The notes: a model not told the origin generated them from the letters alone. A stretch of 64,000 nucleotides of DNA from Arthrobacter_N sp051262515 (GCF_051262515.1 NZ_JBIMER010000008.1:1-64000); one strand, 5' to 3'. Positions 1-8,617 are shown, numbered from the stretch's first letter. Made by a program: numbers and translations.

Positions 1-5
1 CCCCC

Positions 6-36
6 TTGACGCCGAATGGTGACCGGTGTCACAATA
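6..36 (+). promoter_or_regulatory. Promoter and auto-operator of the lacI-type gene
   Basis: A TTGACG -35 (6-11) and a CACAAT -10 (30-35) are separated by 18 bp. Between them sits the inverted repeat GTGAC-CGGT-GTCAC (19-32), which resembles LacI-family operators with a CG-rich centre. A repressor bound here would block its own promoter, so autoregulation of the regulator and the downstream transporter operon is likely. The repeat and boxes are seen directly; the regulatory role is inferred. Confidence 0.55.
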
Positions 37-92
37 GATCCACAGCGTGATCAATCGATTTATCAGCTTCTTCACAAGGGACGTGACTTTTC

Positions 93-1139
93 TTGGGCCA
101 GCCTCGCATCTCAGACGTCGCCCAGGCTGCCGGCGTCTCCGCGAGCACCGTTTCGCTGGTCCTGAACGACGCGCCTTCCCGCATTTCCGCCGTAACCCGC
201 CTGCGGGTCAGGGAGGCGGCGGAGAAGATCGGCTACCGTCCCAGCTCGCTGGCGCGGGGTCTTCGGACCCGGCAGACCAGAACCGTAGGCCTCATCTCGG
301 ACCAGATCGCCACGACACCGTTCGCCGGCCGGATGCTCGCCGGAGCCCAAGATGCCGCAAGAGAGAACGGCCGCCTGCTTTTGCTCGTGGACACCGCCGG
401 CGACCCGGCTGTCGAGCGGGACTCGATCAGCGCACTGGCCGCCCATCAGGTCGACGCGATGATCTACGCCAGCATGTACCACCGGGTCGTGCCGGCACCG
501 GAAGGCCTCGTGAAGGAAACGGTGTTCCTCGACTGCCGGCCGTCGCAGGCCTCGCACAGCGCCGTCGTACCGGACGACCAGGCGGGCGGCCGTGCGGCGG
601 TCCGGGAACTGATCGCCGCCGGCCACCGGCGGATCGCCTACGTGGACAGCAACGAATCCGGCGTGCTCGCTTCGGGTCTCCGCCTGACGGGATATCGGGA
701 GGCCCTCGCGGCCGCGGGGCTCGAGGCGGATCCCGCACTCCACGTGCGTGGGGACACCACAGCTCTTGGTGGCCGGACCGCCACCGACGAGCTGCTGGAT
801 CTGCCCGCGGAGAAACGCCCGACGGCGGTCTTCGCCTTCAACGACCGCATGGCGGCGGGCGTCTACGTCGCCGCCCACCGCCGGGGCCTGCGGATTCCCC
901 AAGACCTCTCCGTGGTCGGCTACGACGATCAACAACTCGTGGCCGCGGAGCTGGATCCCCCCTTGACCACCATCGCGCTTCCCCATTACGAAATGGGCCG
1001 CTGGGCGATGGAGACCGTGCTCGGCGTCAACACGGTAAAAAACGGCACCGTTCACCGCATGGAGTGCCCCGTCGTGAGACGGGAATCTGTGGGCCCGCCG
1101 CCGGCCAAGCCGGCAAGCATCGACCGGCAGCGAGCCTGA
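93..1139 (+). CDS. LacI-family transcriptional regulator
   Basis: 348 aa, the usual LacI length. The N-terminus carries the helix-turn-helix (RISDVAQAAGVSASTVSLVL, residues 5-24) and hinge (RPSSLARGLRTRQT), followed by a periplasmic-binding-protein-like effector domain ending in the typical VGYDDQ and P-LTTI segments. The start is a TTG, with AAGGG about 12 bp upstream; no ATG fits the frame and the HTH begins at once. It precedes a sugar ABC transporter and a glycosidase on the same strand, so it probably represses them in the absence of the sugar. Effector unknown; the neighbouring hydrolase suggests an oligosaccharide, possibly fructose-containing. Confidence 0.9.
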   Translation: MGQPRISDVAQAAGVSASTVSLVLNDAPSRISAVTRLRVREAAEKIGYRPSSLARGLRTRQTRTVGLISDQIATTPFAGRMLAGAQDAARENGRLLLLVDTAGDPAVERDSISALAAHQVDAMIYASMYHRVVPAPEGLVKETVFLDCRPSQASHSAVVPDDQAGGRAAVRELIAAGHRRIAYVDSNESGVLASGLRLTGYREALAAAGLEADPALHVRGDTTALGGRTATDELLDLPAEKRPTAVFAFNDRMAAGVYVAAHRRGLRIPQDLSVVGYDDQQLVAAELDPPLTTIALPHYEMGRWAMETVLGVNTVKNGTVHRMECPVVRRESVGPPPAKPASIDRQRA

Positions 1140-1220
1140 ACATCCGAGACGCCGTCCCGCTGGGGCGGCACCCGAACAATGGCCGGCGCTGAAGCCGTCC
1201 ACCTATGAAAGGTAACCACA

Positions 1221-2507
1221 ATGGCGCGACGCACCGCACCACTACTTGTCTCCACCGCCCTCGTTTCCGTCCTAGCTTTCACGGGATGCGGCCAGGCAGG
1301 GCAGGACAACACCACGGCCGACGGCCGTTCCGAGTTGAAGATGTGGACGCACTCGGCCGGAAACCCCGCCGAGCTCGCCGTCTACGAACGGATCATCAGC
1401 GACTTCAACGAGTCGCAGGAGGACTACACGGTGGTCCACGAGTCCTTCCCGCAGGGCGCCTACAACGACGCCGTCGTGGCCGCCGCCGCCTCGGGCGACC
1501 TTCCCTGCCTGCTCGACCTCGACGGCCCGATCATGCCGAACTGGGCGTGGGCCGGCCACCTTCAGCCGCTGAACCTCCCCACCGAGCTGACGGACAACCT
1601 GCTTCCGACCGCGGTCGGCGAATGGGAGGACGAGATCTACTCGGCCGGCTACTGGGACGCCGCGCTGGGCATCTTCGCCCGCAAGTCGGTCCTCGAGGCC
1701 GAGAACATCAGGATTCCGACCATGGAGCAGCCGTGGACCAAGGACGAGTTCGGGTCTGCCCTCGAGAAGCTCAAGGCCGCGGGATACGAAACGCCGATCG
1801 ACATCGGCGCCGAAGACACCGGCGAGTGGTGGCCCTACGCCTACTCGCCGTTTCTGCAGAGCGCCGGTGCGGACCTGATCGACCGGGAAACGATGCTTAC
1901 CGCCGACGGCGCGCTCAACAGCCCCGAAGCCGTGGAGTGGGCGGAGTGGTTCGCCGGGCTGTTCGAGTCCGGTTACGCCAGCAACGACGGCACGGTGGGT
2001 AACCAGGAATTCATTGACGACGAGGTCGCCCTCAGCTACACGGGCGTCTGGAACGCGATGGACGCCATCGACGCCGTGGGCGACGACCTGCTGATCCTAC
2101 CGCCGGTCGATCTGGGCGAGGGCCCGAAGATCGGCGGCGGCTCCTGGCAGTGGGGCATCTCCTCCTCCTGCGCCGCGGCCGACGGCGCCCGCGAGTACCT
2201 CGAGTTCAGCTTCCAGGACGAGTACATCACCGAGTTCGCGGACAAGCAGGTGGTCATCCCGGCCACCGAGGCCGCCGCCCAGGCCTCGGAACACTTCGGC
2301 GACGACGGCGTTCTCCGGCCCTTCGTCGAGTTCTCCCAGGAATACGCCGTCCTTCGTCCCGAGACGCCGGCCTACGCCGTCATCTCCAGCACCTTCGAGA
2401 AGGCGGCGAAAGACATCATGAGCGGCGCCGACGCCCAAGAGGCACTGGACTCCGCGGTCAACGAAATCGACGCGAACATCGCCTCCAACGACGGCTACGG
2501 CTTCTAG
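1221..2507 (+). CDS. Carbohydrate ABC transporter substrate-binding lipoprotein
   Basis: 428 aa family-1 extracellular solute-binding protein (MalE/UgpB type). A lipoprotein signal peptide ends in the lipobox FTGC with Cys23 as lipidation site, so it should be tethered outside the membrane. The mature part has the family pattern (LKMWTHSAGNPAE, a central WTKDEFGSAL segment, and a C-terminal VNEIDANI helix). The RBS is AAAGG, about 10 bp before the ATG. First transporter gene after lacI and followed by two permease genes; no ATPase gene is present, so a shared MsiK-type ATPase is expected, as is common in actinobacteria. Substrate not determined. Confidence 0.92.
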   Translation: MARRTAPLLVSTALVSVLAFTGCGQAGQDNTTADGRSELKMWTHSAGNPAELAVYERIISDFNESQEDYTVVHESFPQGAYNDAVVAAAASGDLPCLLDLDGPIMPNWAWAGHLQPLNLPTELTDNLLPTAVGEWEDEIYSAGYWDAALGIFARKSVLEAENIRIPTMEQPWTKDEFGSALEKLKAAGYETPIDIGAEDTGEWWPYAYSPFLQSAGADLIDRETMLTADGALNSPEAVEWAEWFAGLFESGYASNDGTVGNQEFIDDEVALSYTGVWNAMDAIDAVGDDLLILPPVDLGEGPKIGGGSWQWGISSSCAAADGAREYLEFSFQDEYITEFADKQVVIPATEAAAQASEHFGDDGVLRPFVEFSQEYAVLRPETPAYAVISSTFEKAAKDIMSGADAQEALDSAVNEIDANIASNDGYGF

Positions 2508-2517
2508 GGATCGGCAC

Positions 2518-2546
2518 GGCGGCGGGGGCTCCCGGCCCCCGCCGCC
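2518..2546 (+). other. Intercistronic GC stem-loop between binding protein and permease
   Basis: A 12-bp stem (GGCGGCGGGGGC, 2518-2529, pairing with 2535-2546) closes a 5-nt loop directly after the binding-protein stop codon. No T-run follows, so it is not a classic terminator. Such hairpins after solute-binding-protein genes are known to protect the upstream mRNA and raise binding-protein output relative to the permeases; that role here is inferred. Confidence 0.6.
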
Positions 2547-2566
2547 CCTGACGGAAGAACACGATA

Positions 2567-3505
2567 ATGACCGCTGCAGCACCCACGACGACGGCGGCCC
2601 GCCGTCGTCCCCCTCGCAAGTTCCGCTCCGCGCGCGGCCGGGAGAGTTGGGCCGGGCTCGCGATGATCGCGCCGGCCGGAATACTCCTGGTGACGTTCCT
2701 GCTGATCCCAGTCCTCCTGACCTTCACGCTCTCCTTCACCAATGCGCGCCTGATCTCGCCGAACCCGCCGCGCGCGGTCGGATTCGACAACTTCCTCCGC
2801 GTCTTCACCGCGGACCCCGTCTTCCTGGACTCCGTCTGGAACACGGTGATCTTCGCCGTCGTCGTGGTCCCCGTGCAGGCCGGGCTGGGTCTGCTGCTCG
2901 CGGTGCTGGTCAACCAGAAGCTCCGCGGCGTAACCGCCTTCCGGGTGATCTTCTTCATCCCCGTGGTGACGTCGATCGTCGTCGTATCCATCCTCTGGAA
3001 GTTCATGTACCAGAAGGAGGGGCTCATCAACTCCTTCATCGACATGCTGACGTTCGGTCTGTGGAGCGGCGTCGATTGGCTGCAGAATCCGGATACGGCG
3101 CTCGGCGCCATCATTGTGCTCTCCATCTGGCAGGCCGTGGGTTTCCACATGATCATCTGGCTTTCCGGCCTGCAGACCATCCCGGATGAGCTCTACGAGG
3201 CCGCGCGCATGGACGGGGCCGGCCCATGGAAGCAATTCACGAACGTCACCTGGCCCGGGCTCAAACCGACCATGGTATTCGTCCTAGTCACCATCACCAT
3301 CGCCGCGCTCGGGTTGTTCGTACAGATCGACGTCATGACCCAGGGCGGACCGCTGAACTCGACCACCACCCTGGTCTTCCACGCCGTCCGCAAGGGCTTC
3401 GAACAGCAGGAGATCGGCTACGCGGCCGCCATTTCCTTGATCTTCTTCATCGCCGTCCTGCTCATCACGCTGGTTCAGCGCTGGCTTACCCGAGAGAGGA
3501 CCTGA
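2567..3505 (+). CDS. Sugar ABC transporter permease, MalF/UgpA type
   Basis: 312 aa with six predicted membrane segments, the first at about residues 29-49. The cytoplasmic EAA loop, which docks the ATPase, is clear: EAARMDGAGPWKQFTNVTWP near residues 212-231. The gene follows the binding protein and ends one base before the start of the second permease, so the two subunits are made together and form the heterodimeric channel. GGAAG lies about 10 bp before the ATG. Family assignment is firm; the sugar is not. Confidence 0.92.
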   Translation: MTAAAPTTTAARRRPPRKFRSARGRESWAGLAMIAPAGILLVTFLLIPVLLTFTLSFTNARLISPNPPRAVGFDNFLRVFTADPVFLDSVWNTVIFAVVVVPVQAGLGLLLAVLVNQKLRGVTAFRVIFFIPVVTSIVVVSILWKFMYQKEGLINSFIDMLTFGLWSGVDWLQNPDTALGAIIVLSIWQAVGFHMIIWLSGLQTIPDELYEAARMDGAGPWKQFTNVTWPGLKPTMVFVLVTITIAALGLFVQIDVMTQGGPLNSTTTLVFHAVRKGFEQQEIGYAAAISLIFFIAVLLITLVQRWLTRERT

Positions 3506-3506
3506 C

Positions 3507-4451
3507 ATGGGCACCACACAACTAGCAACCGCACCGCGGGACGCCCAGCGTCCCGGAAAGGCCGCCCCGTCCGCGTCGCGGCAACGGCGGATCCGGCGGA
3601 TCGGCTTCTACCTGGGCATGTCCGCCCTGGCCGTGCTCTTCCTGTTCCCGCTGGTCTTCATGTTCGTCTCCAGCCTCAAGCCGGATGCGCAGATCCTGCA
3701 GGACATCGACTCGCCGATGGCGTTCGTCCCGAGCGGGGACATCAGCCTGGACAACTACTTCGGGGTCTTTGACCGCGTGCCCGTGGCGCAGTTCCTCTTC
3801 AACTCCGTCCTCGTCACCGTGTTGACGGTCGGGATCGGGCTGGTCGTCAATTCGATGGCCGGTTTTGCGCTCTCCCGGATGCGATGGAGGGGCCGTGCAG
3901 TGGTGCTGACGTTCGTCGTCGCAACGCTGATCGTCCCGTTCGAGACCATCGCGGTGCCGATGGTCTACTGGGTGAACAAGCTGCCGACGCTCGTTTTCGA
4001 AGGCGGCCTGCTGAAGTACGATTTCGGCTGGCTGAACTCCTACGAGGTGCAGATTGTGCCGTTCATCGCCAACGCGTTCTCGATCTTCCTGTTCACGCAG
4101 TACTTCTCCACCATTCCGCCGTCGTTGGACGAGGCCGCCCGCATCGACGGCGCCAGCTGGTTCGGGATCTACCGGCGCATCATCGTTCCGCTGTCCGGCC
4201 CGGCCTTCGCCACGGTGGCGATCCTGACGTTCCTGCCGGCGTGGAACCAATACCTGTGGCCGCTCATGGTGGTCCAGGAGGAGGCCAAGCGTCCGGTGAT
4301 GGTGGGAATGCAGTACTTCTTCCAAATCAACACGGCGTGGGGCGAGGTCATGGCCTACACCTCGCTGATTACGCTTCCGGTCCTGATCGTCTTCCTGATC
4401 TTCCAGCGTGCCTTCGTGAGCAGCATTGCCGCGAGTGGCGTCAAGGGCTAG
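3507..4451 (+). CDS. Sugar ABC transporter permease, MalG/UgpE type
   Basis: 314 aa with six membrane helices after a basic, Arg/Pro/Ser-rich N-terminus of about 30 residues. It has the EAA loop DEAARIDGASWFGIYRRIIV and the MalG-type continuation ending in NQYLWPLMV. The gene begins one base after the preceding stop codon, with GAGAGGA as RBS inside the upstream gene, indicating translational coupling. Partner of the MalF-type permease. A small GCCGGC hairpin follows it, just before the RBS of the glycosidase gene. Confidence 0.92.
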   Translation: MGTTQLATAPRDAQRPGKAAPSASRQRRIRRIGFYLGMSALAVLFLFPLVFMFVSSLKPDAQILQDIDSPMAFVPSGDISLDNYFGVFDRVPVAQFLFNSVLVTVLTVGIGLVVNSMAGFALSRMRWRGRAVVLTFVVATLIVPFETIAVPMVYWVNKLPTLVFEGGLLKYDFGWLNSYEVQIVPFIANAFSIFLFTQYFSTIPPSLDEAARIDGASWFGIYRRIIVPLSGPAFATVAILTFLPAWNQYLWPLMVVQEEAKRPVMVGMQYFFQINTAWGEVMAYTSLITLPVLIVFLIFQRAFVSSIAASGVKG

Positions 4452-4514
4452 TCGCCCGGCCGGTACACCCCCACCACTTCCGCCGGCTTGGCGCCGGCCA
4501 ACGAAAGGATTCAC

Positions 4515-5462
4515 ATGTTCGACCTGCCCGATTCCTGGGTCTGGGACTACTGGTTCGCCGACGACGGCGAGACCTACCACCTCTTCTTCCTCTACGCCTC
4601 GCGCGCCCTGCACGATCCGGACGCCCGCCACCACCGGGCGTCGATCGGGCACGCCGTGTCTGCGGACCTGACGTCCTGGACCCGCGTCGCGGACGCCCTC
4701 GTCCGCAGCGACGCCCCGGCGTTCGACGACCTCGCCACGTGGACCGGTTCGGTGGTCCGGCACCCCGACGGCACGTGGTTCCTCTTCTACACGGGGGCCT
4801 CGCTGTCGCCGGACGGGATCAACGTGCAGCGCGTCGGCTATGCGACGTCGTCGGACCTCATGGTCTGGGAGAAGCACGGGGCGCCGGTCCTCGAAGCGGA
4901 TCCGGCGCGCTACGAGACGCTCGCCTCCGGAGCGTGGCACGACGAGGCCTTCCGCGACCCCTGGGTCTTCCCTGCGCCCGACGGCGATGGCTGGCACATG
5001 CTCATCACGGCCCGTTCCCCGCAGGGTCCGGTGCTGGGACGCGGGGTGGTCGGCCATGCGTCGTCCGCCGACCTGCGTTCCTGGGAGCTCCGCGACCCGC
5101 TCACCGCTCCTTCCGAGCGCGGCTTCGGGCAGTTGGAGGTCCTGCAGGTGGAGGAGGTCGAGGGCCGCCCGGTGCTCATCTTCTCCTGCGGCGCCGCCCA
5201 CTCCACGCAGGCCAGACAGGGCGAACGCGGCGGCACCTGGGCCGTGCCCGCGGAATCCCTCCTGGGACCGTTCGACATCGAGAACGCCTACCCGCTGACG
5301 GACGAAAGCCTCTACGTGGGCCGGCTGCTCCAGCGCCGTGATGATCGGTCCTGGTGGCTCTTCGCATTCCGCGACGCCAACGAGACTGGCCCGTTCCTGG
5401 GTGGCATCATCGATCCGTTGCCGGTCCGGTGGGAAGGAGACCGCCTGGTAGCCGGCCCCTAG
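4515..5462 (+). CDS. Glycoside hydrolase, clan GH-J-like (GH32/GH68/GH43 five-bladed propeller)
   Basis: 315 aa, cytoplasmic (no signal peptide). The three carboxylates of fructan-active propeller enzymes can be placed: a nucleophile Asp in VWDYWF (D11), the stabiliser in FRDPWVF (D148), and a Glu in GQLEVLQ (E208). Start chosen at the ATG with GAAAGGA 7-8 bp upstream; an upstream in-frame ATG lacks an RBS and would add nine residues outside the fold. As last gene of the LacI-ABC cluster it probably cleaves the imported oligosaccharide. The beta-fructosidase guess rests on the motifs; GH43-type activity is the main alternative. Confidence 0.75.
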   Translation: MFDLPDSWVWDYWFADDGETYHLFFLYASRALHDPDARHHRASIGHAVSADLTSWTRVADALVRSDAPAFDDLATWTGSVVRHPDGTWFLFYTGASLSPDGINVQRVGYATSSDLMVWEKHGAPVLEADPARYETLASGAWHDEAFRDPWVFPAPDGDGWHMLITARSPQGPVLGRGVVGHASSADLRSWELRDPLTAPSERGFGQLEVLQVEEVEGRPVLIFSCGAAHSTQARQGERGGTWAVPAESLLGPFDIENAYPLTDESLYVGRLLQRRDDRSWWLFAFRDANETGPFLGGIIDPLPVRWEGDRLVAGP

Positions 5463-5486
5463 CCAGCCGCCCCGCTCCTCCCCTCC

Positions 5487-5577
5487 CGTTTCGACGAAGG
5501 TAGATGTCCGTTTTGGGCGGAATTCCAGCATCTACCTTCGTCGAAACGGGGGGCGGGGACATCTGGCTTTGTCGAGA
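5487..5577. repeat. Family A palindromic repeat, copy 1
   Basis: CGTTTCGACGAAGGTAGATG begins at 5487 and its complement GCATCTACCTTCGTCGAAAC lies at 5528-5547, forming a stem of about 20 bp over a 19-nt loop. A third, diverged arm (GACATCTGGCTTTGTCGA, 5559-5576) follows. The copy fills the space between the convergent glycosidase and TM2 genes. Arm order: A, A', A''. Confidence 0.9.
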
Positions 5578-5611
5578 TGCCGACGTCGCAAGCCCCCGCC
5601 GCGGGACCCCG

Positions 5612-6394
5612 CTACTTCTTCTCCTCGATCGTGACCGTCCAGCCGCTCATGTTGGCCGCGGTCACGTTCAGGTAGTAGCTGCCGGCGTTCTTGTGCAGGG
5701 CGGTGGTGGAGCTTTCCGGTTCGCTCAGCATGACCAGCGGGATCCCGCCGTCGGCGTGGAGGTCCGTTCCCTCGGTCAGCACGTAGACGGCACCGATTGA
5801 CATGTCCGGGTCGCCCTCGAAGCTGTAGGTCATGCGCGCCTCGCCACCGGTGAGCTCGAAGGTGGGGCTGGCCGCGTCGGCACGTCCATCCAACGCGACG
5901 ACCTCGGTCCACGCGGCCTCGGCCTCGACGGGTGCCTCTTCCTCAATGGACGCCGCCGCGGTCGGCGACTCCACCGCCGCCACGGCGGCTTCTTCCACGG
6001 CGGCCTCTTCCACCACGGCCTGCCCGCCACCGGTCGGCACGGTGGCCGCCCCGCCCGCGCCGGCGGCCCCATTGACGGCGCCGAGCACGACGACGACGGC
6101 GCTCACGATCCACGCCACCATCCGCTGCTTGGACGTGGACCGCAGGGGCAGACGGCTCTTGTCGCGCATCCCTCCGGCCAGGATCATGACCAGGTCCACC
6201 AGCGCCCAGACGCCGAGCCCTCGCAGCGTGACCAACTTGAGCAGACCGGTCCCGACCTTCCCCAGATAGAAGCGGTCGACGCCGAAGATACCCAGGAACA
6301 GCGAGAGCAGCCAGGTGGTCAGGAACGATTTCGGTTCGGCGGCCGGGAAGGGCATGCCGTGCGGGGCGGCCGGATGCTGCATGGTGTTGCTCAC
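5612..6394 (-). CDS. TM2-domain membrane protein with extracytoplasmic C-terminal domain
   Basis: 260 aa. Residues 22-80 form a TM2 domain: a helix containing FLGIFGVDRFYLGK, the family signature, then a second helix (GVWALVDLVMILAGG). A third membrane helix (about 90-110) leads into an Ala/Glu-rich linker and a C-terminal beta-rich domain of about 100 residues ending in the acidic/basic tail IEEKK. The function of TM2 proteins is generally unknown. The RBS GAAAGGA precedes the ATG. It sits head-on to the glycosidase gene with a family A repeat in between, and downstream of a truncated gene whose product resembles domains often attached to TM2 proteins. Confidence 0.75.
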   Translation of the reverse strand: MSNTMQHPAAPHGMPFPAAEPKSFLTTWLLSLFLGIFGVDRFYLGKVGTGLLKLVTLRGLGVWALVDLVMILAGGMRDKSRLPLRSTSKQRMVAWIVSAVVVVLGAVNGAAGAGGAATVPTGGGQAVVEEAAVEEAAVAAVESPTAAASIEEEAPVEAEAAWTEVVALDGRADAASPTFELTGGEARMTYSFEGDPDMSIGAVYVLTEGTDLHADGGIPLVMLSEPESSTTALHKNAGSYYLNVTAANMSGWTVTIEEKK

Positions 6395-6479
6395 GGTGAG
6401 TCCTTTCGGGTGGGCCTTGCGGCCCGAGTGAATGCGCTGGATGTGGTGAATGCGGTGGATAACGGCGAAAGCGGAGCGG

Positions 6480-6713
6480 CTACTGCTTGCTCCAACTCCC
6501 GCAGCGGTTGGACTTGAAGTCCTGCCCCTTGGAGAGGTTCACGCTCGGACGCCCGCCGCCCGGGAGGTCGTTTTCGACGATGTCGTCGCCGTTGCTCCCG
6601 GTGCGCAGGATGGCCCAGTAGCAGTTCGAGTCGACCGGCTCGGTGGCCCGGTAGGTTCCGGCGGCGATGTCCACCCCCACGGTCCAGGTCCCGTTGGACA
6701 CCGTGTTGGCTTC
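6480..6713 (-). pseudogene. 5'-truncated gene for a secreted-type domain (GTW-VG-DI-A-GTYR)
   Basis: The reading frame holds only about 73 residues, beginning near GTWTVGVDIAAGTYRA and ending CGSWSKQ. This pattern with CYW and a terminal CGSW is the C-terminal domain of actinobacterial secreted or TM2-linked proteins. A TAG lies in frame at 6714-6716, four codons before the only usable GTG, so the N-terminal export part is missing. The break coincides with the CCTAGG at 6713-6718, where an unrelated hsdR fragment begins on the other strand. Best read as a truncated remnant. Confidence 0.65.
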
Positions 6714-6717
6714 CTAG

Positions 6718-6942
6718 GGGAAACTGGCCGACATCGCCCGGCAGCTGGTGACGATCATGCGCCGGGACGTGCGGACGGACTGGACGGTCCGCGAGGACGT
6801 GCGGGCGAAGCTGCGGTCCTCGATCAAGCGGTTGCTGGTGCTCAATGGCTACCCGCCGGACAAGCAGCCGGAGGCGATCAAGCTGGTGATCGAGCAGATG
6901 GAGTCGATGGCCGCGAGAATCCAGGCTCCGGCGTTCCCCTAA
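6718..6942 (+). pseudogene. 3' fragment of type I restriction endonuclease subunit gene hsdR
   Basis: The open frame encodes about 74 residues, matching the extreme C-terminus of HsdR: a helical segment with DWTVREDVRAKLRSSIKRLL followed by YPPDKQPEAI and a final helix EQMESMA. Everything upstream (nuclease, motor domains) is absent, and the frame is cut by TAG at 6715. No hsdM or hsdS genes lie nearby. This is the trace of a lost restriction-modification locus, joined to the truncated gene on the opposite strand. Product assignment comes from recognised family sequence and was not searched. Confidence 0.75.
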
Positions 6943-6993
6943 AACGACCTCACCACGGGCCAAGGTTCATGGGTTCCGCCTTCACGCTTGCAC

Positions 6994-7035
6994 TGTCCCA
7001 TATTCGGGACAAAACTGGTACTGTCCCATATATGG
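6994..7035 (+). promoter_or_regulatory. Operator and leaderless promoter of the xre-fic pair
   Basis: TGTCCC-ATATTC-GGGACA (6994-7011) is a palindrome. A second copy of its left half, TGTCCCATATATGG, lies at 7022-7035 and runs over the start codon. A TACTGT -10 (7019-7024) ends 7 bp before the ATG at 7032 and there is no Shine-Dalgarno sequence, the usual layout for a leaderless actinobacterial mRNA. Binding of the HTH protein here would give autoregulation. Motifs are seen; regulation is inferred. Confidence 0.6.
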
Positions 7036-7769
7036 AGCAAGTTTTAGTAGGCGAGTGGATTCGACGGGCGGGGCTGAGCAAGTCCTACGTATCGCTTGCT
7101 TCAGGGGTGTCTCGATCATCCATCCACCGCATCCAGCGTGGAGAGACTGACCCGTCGCTGGGAACGCTGCGCGAACTGGCTATCGCCTGTGGTTTCGATC
7201 TTGACCTAGATGTACGTCCCCTGAGCGACCCCTTCGCCGCCCAAGCGGCTCGGGTCCTCTTGGAGCAGGGTTTCGAGCCTGACCATACGAACGAAACAGA
7301 TCAGTGGGTGCGGCGATTCGAAAGGGTCGGACTCGACGATCCCGTCGCTATCCTCGACTATGCCGGTCGATCGTCAGGACTCCTTGTTCTCCGCCCGCCG
7401 AGCGTCTACCTCCGGGGCAACGTTGATGACCTGCGTCTTGCATCCGCCGGCGATGCCACGGGCACGGCGTGGGCCCTATCGGGGCAGCCCCACCTACAGC
7501 TTGGATCCGGGCGTCCGCTCGATGGCGCGAAAGTACTATGGACCGCACAACCGAGCCTAGTTAAATCGCTCCTGGCCGAGACCATGCAGGACGCTCGCTC
7601 GCCCCGCACCGCTTCAGTTATCGTGGCGACCGCCACGCCAGCATTGTTCCAAGGATCCTTCATACTCGAGGGAATTAATTATGTTGCGCCGATTCAGGCC
7701 CTCATTGACGGGTTTTCCTTGGGCGGCCATCTCGCCGAGGTAGCCGAGTCAATTGCAAGGCAGTGGTGA
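7032..7769 (+). CDS. Xre-type HTH protein, putative antitoxin with AbiEi-like C-terminus
   Basis: 245 aa. The N-terminal 50 residues form an Xre helix-turn-helix (LSKSYVSLASGVSRSSIHRI, then GETDPSLGTLRELA). The rest resembles the C-terminal part of AbiEi-type antitoxins, ending APIQALIDGFSLGGHLAEVA. The ATG is chosen because the HTH begins at once and the promoter is of leaderless form; longer in-frame extensions would run through the hsdR remnant region. It ends next to the fic gene (3 bp or less apart, depending on the fic start). A regulator/antitoxin role is likely; the AbiEi likeness is my reading of the sequence. Confidence 0.7.
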   Translation: MEQVLVGEWIRRAGLSKSYVSLASGVSRSSIHRIQRGETDPSLGTLRELAIACGFDLDLDVRPLSDPFAAQAARVLLEQGFEPDHTNETDQWVRRFERVGLDDPVAILDYAGRSSGLLVLRPPSVYLRGNVDDLRLASAGDATGTAWALSGQPHLQLGSGRPLDGAKVLWTAQPSLVKSLLAETMQDARSPRTASVIVATATPALFQGSFILEGINYVAPIQALIDGFSLGGHLAEVAESIARQW

Positions 7770-7771
7770 GC

Positions 7772-8617
7772 ATGGCAGAACGGCGAAAGTGGGCCGTTGG
7801 TCCCAATCAGTACGTAAAGAAGTTGGCCCCCGCGGCCAATGCCCGCCCGCTCCCACCAAGGACCCGCGAAGACAGTGCCAGATTAGAACTCTGCGGTTTC
7901 GCCTGGGACTCAACGGCGATAGACGTCACGCGGATTCGCCGCGTGGGGAACGACAAGGCCCGGGCACGCTTCCGCGCATCGCTCCCGAACCTCATTTGGA
8001 ATGCCGCCGCCTTGGAGGGCAACAACTTCACGCTGCCCGAGGTAAGAACTTTGCTCGACGGCGTGACTGTGGGCGGAAAGTCCCTCGAGGAAACAGAACA
8101 GATCATAGCCCTCAGTGAGGGCTATTCCTTGACGGATGAGCTGGTGCGCGACGGTGTGTTCACGCTGACCAAATCAATCTCTGATCGGCTCCACAGTCTG
8201 GTGGCCCGCCACGAAGCCATCGAGAGCGGACACTTTAGGGGCGAGGGATCAGTCTCGGGCGGTGGACATGTTCGCCTGTCGCACGGAGGCATTTATTCTC
8301 CAACCGAGCCCGGCATGGGAGGCGCACATCTTCTTGAGGAGATGGACTCCCTCCTGGAGTATTTGGGAAGCATCAGTGACCCCCGTGAACGAGCGCTCGC
8401 CTATTTTGCCGGGGCCACCCGCCGGCAGTTCTACTTTGATGGCAACAAAAGGTCGGCCCGGCTCATGATGACGGGCGAACTACTGAAGCACGGGTATGAC
8501 GCGGTTGATGTCCCCTTTGCCCGAAAGCTGGAGTTCAACGTCTCCCTTGACACCCTTTTCGACACCGCGGACGGGACTCCGCTGATGGCCTTTCTTGCGA
8601 GTTGCAGCAAAGGATAG
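7772..8617 (+). CDS. Fic-domain protein with degenerate catalytic motif
   Basis: 281 aa from the ATG; a GTG at 7763 would overlap the upstream gene and add three residues. The canonical HPFxxGNGR loop reads QFYFDGNKR (residues 219-227), so the catalytic His is Gln and the second Gly is Lys. An N-terminal inhibitory-helix-like segment is present (NAAALEGNNFTLPEV, Glu82) but lacks the usual Ser/Thr four residues before the Glu. Fic enzymes usually transfer AMP or other phosphate groups to proteins; without the His, activity may be absent or altered. Pairs with the Xre gene as a toxin-antitoxin-like module. Confidence 0.78.
   Translation: MAERRKWAVGPNQYVKKLAPAANARPLPPRTREDSARLELCGFAWDSTAIDVTRIRRVGNDKARARFRASLPNLIWNAAALEGNNFTLPEVRTLLDGVTVGGKSLEETEQIIALSEGYSLTDELVRDGVFTLTKSISDRLHSLVARHEAIESGHFRGEGSVSGGGHVRLSHGGIYSPTEPGMGGAHLLEEMDSLLEYLGSISDPRERALAYFAGATRRQFYFDGNKRSARLMMTGELLKHGYDAVDVPFARKLEFNVSLDTLFDTADGTPLMAFLASCSKG

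Noticed and set aside
3522..5531. Long minus-strand open frame across the permease and glycosidase genes
   Set aside because: Low-complexity Arg/His/Glu-rich translation, produced by the high-GC third positions of the genes on the other strand.
5487..5577. Family A repeats as transcription terminators
   Set aside because: The hairpins are strong but no T-run follows on either strand, and copies also lie where no transcript should end, for example between tandem genes at 14891-14983.
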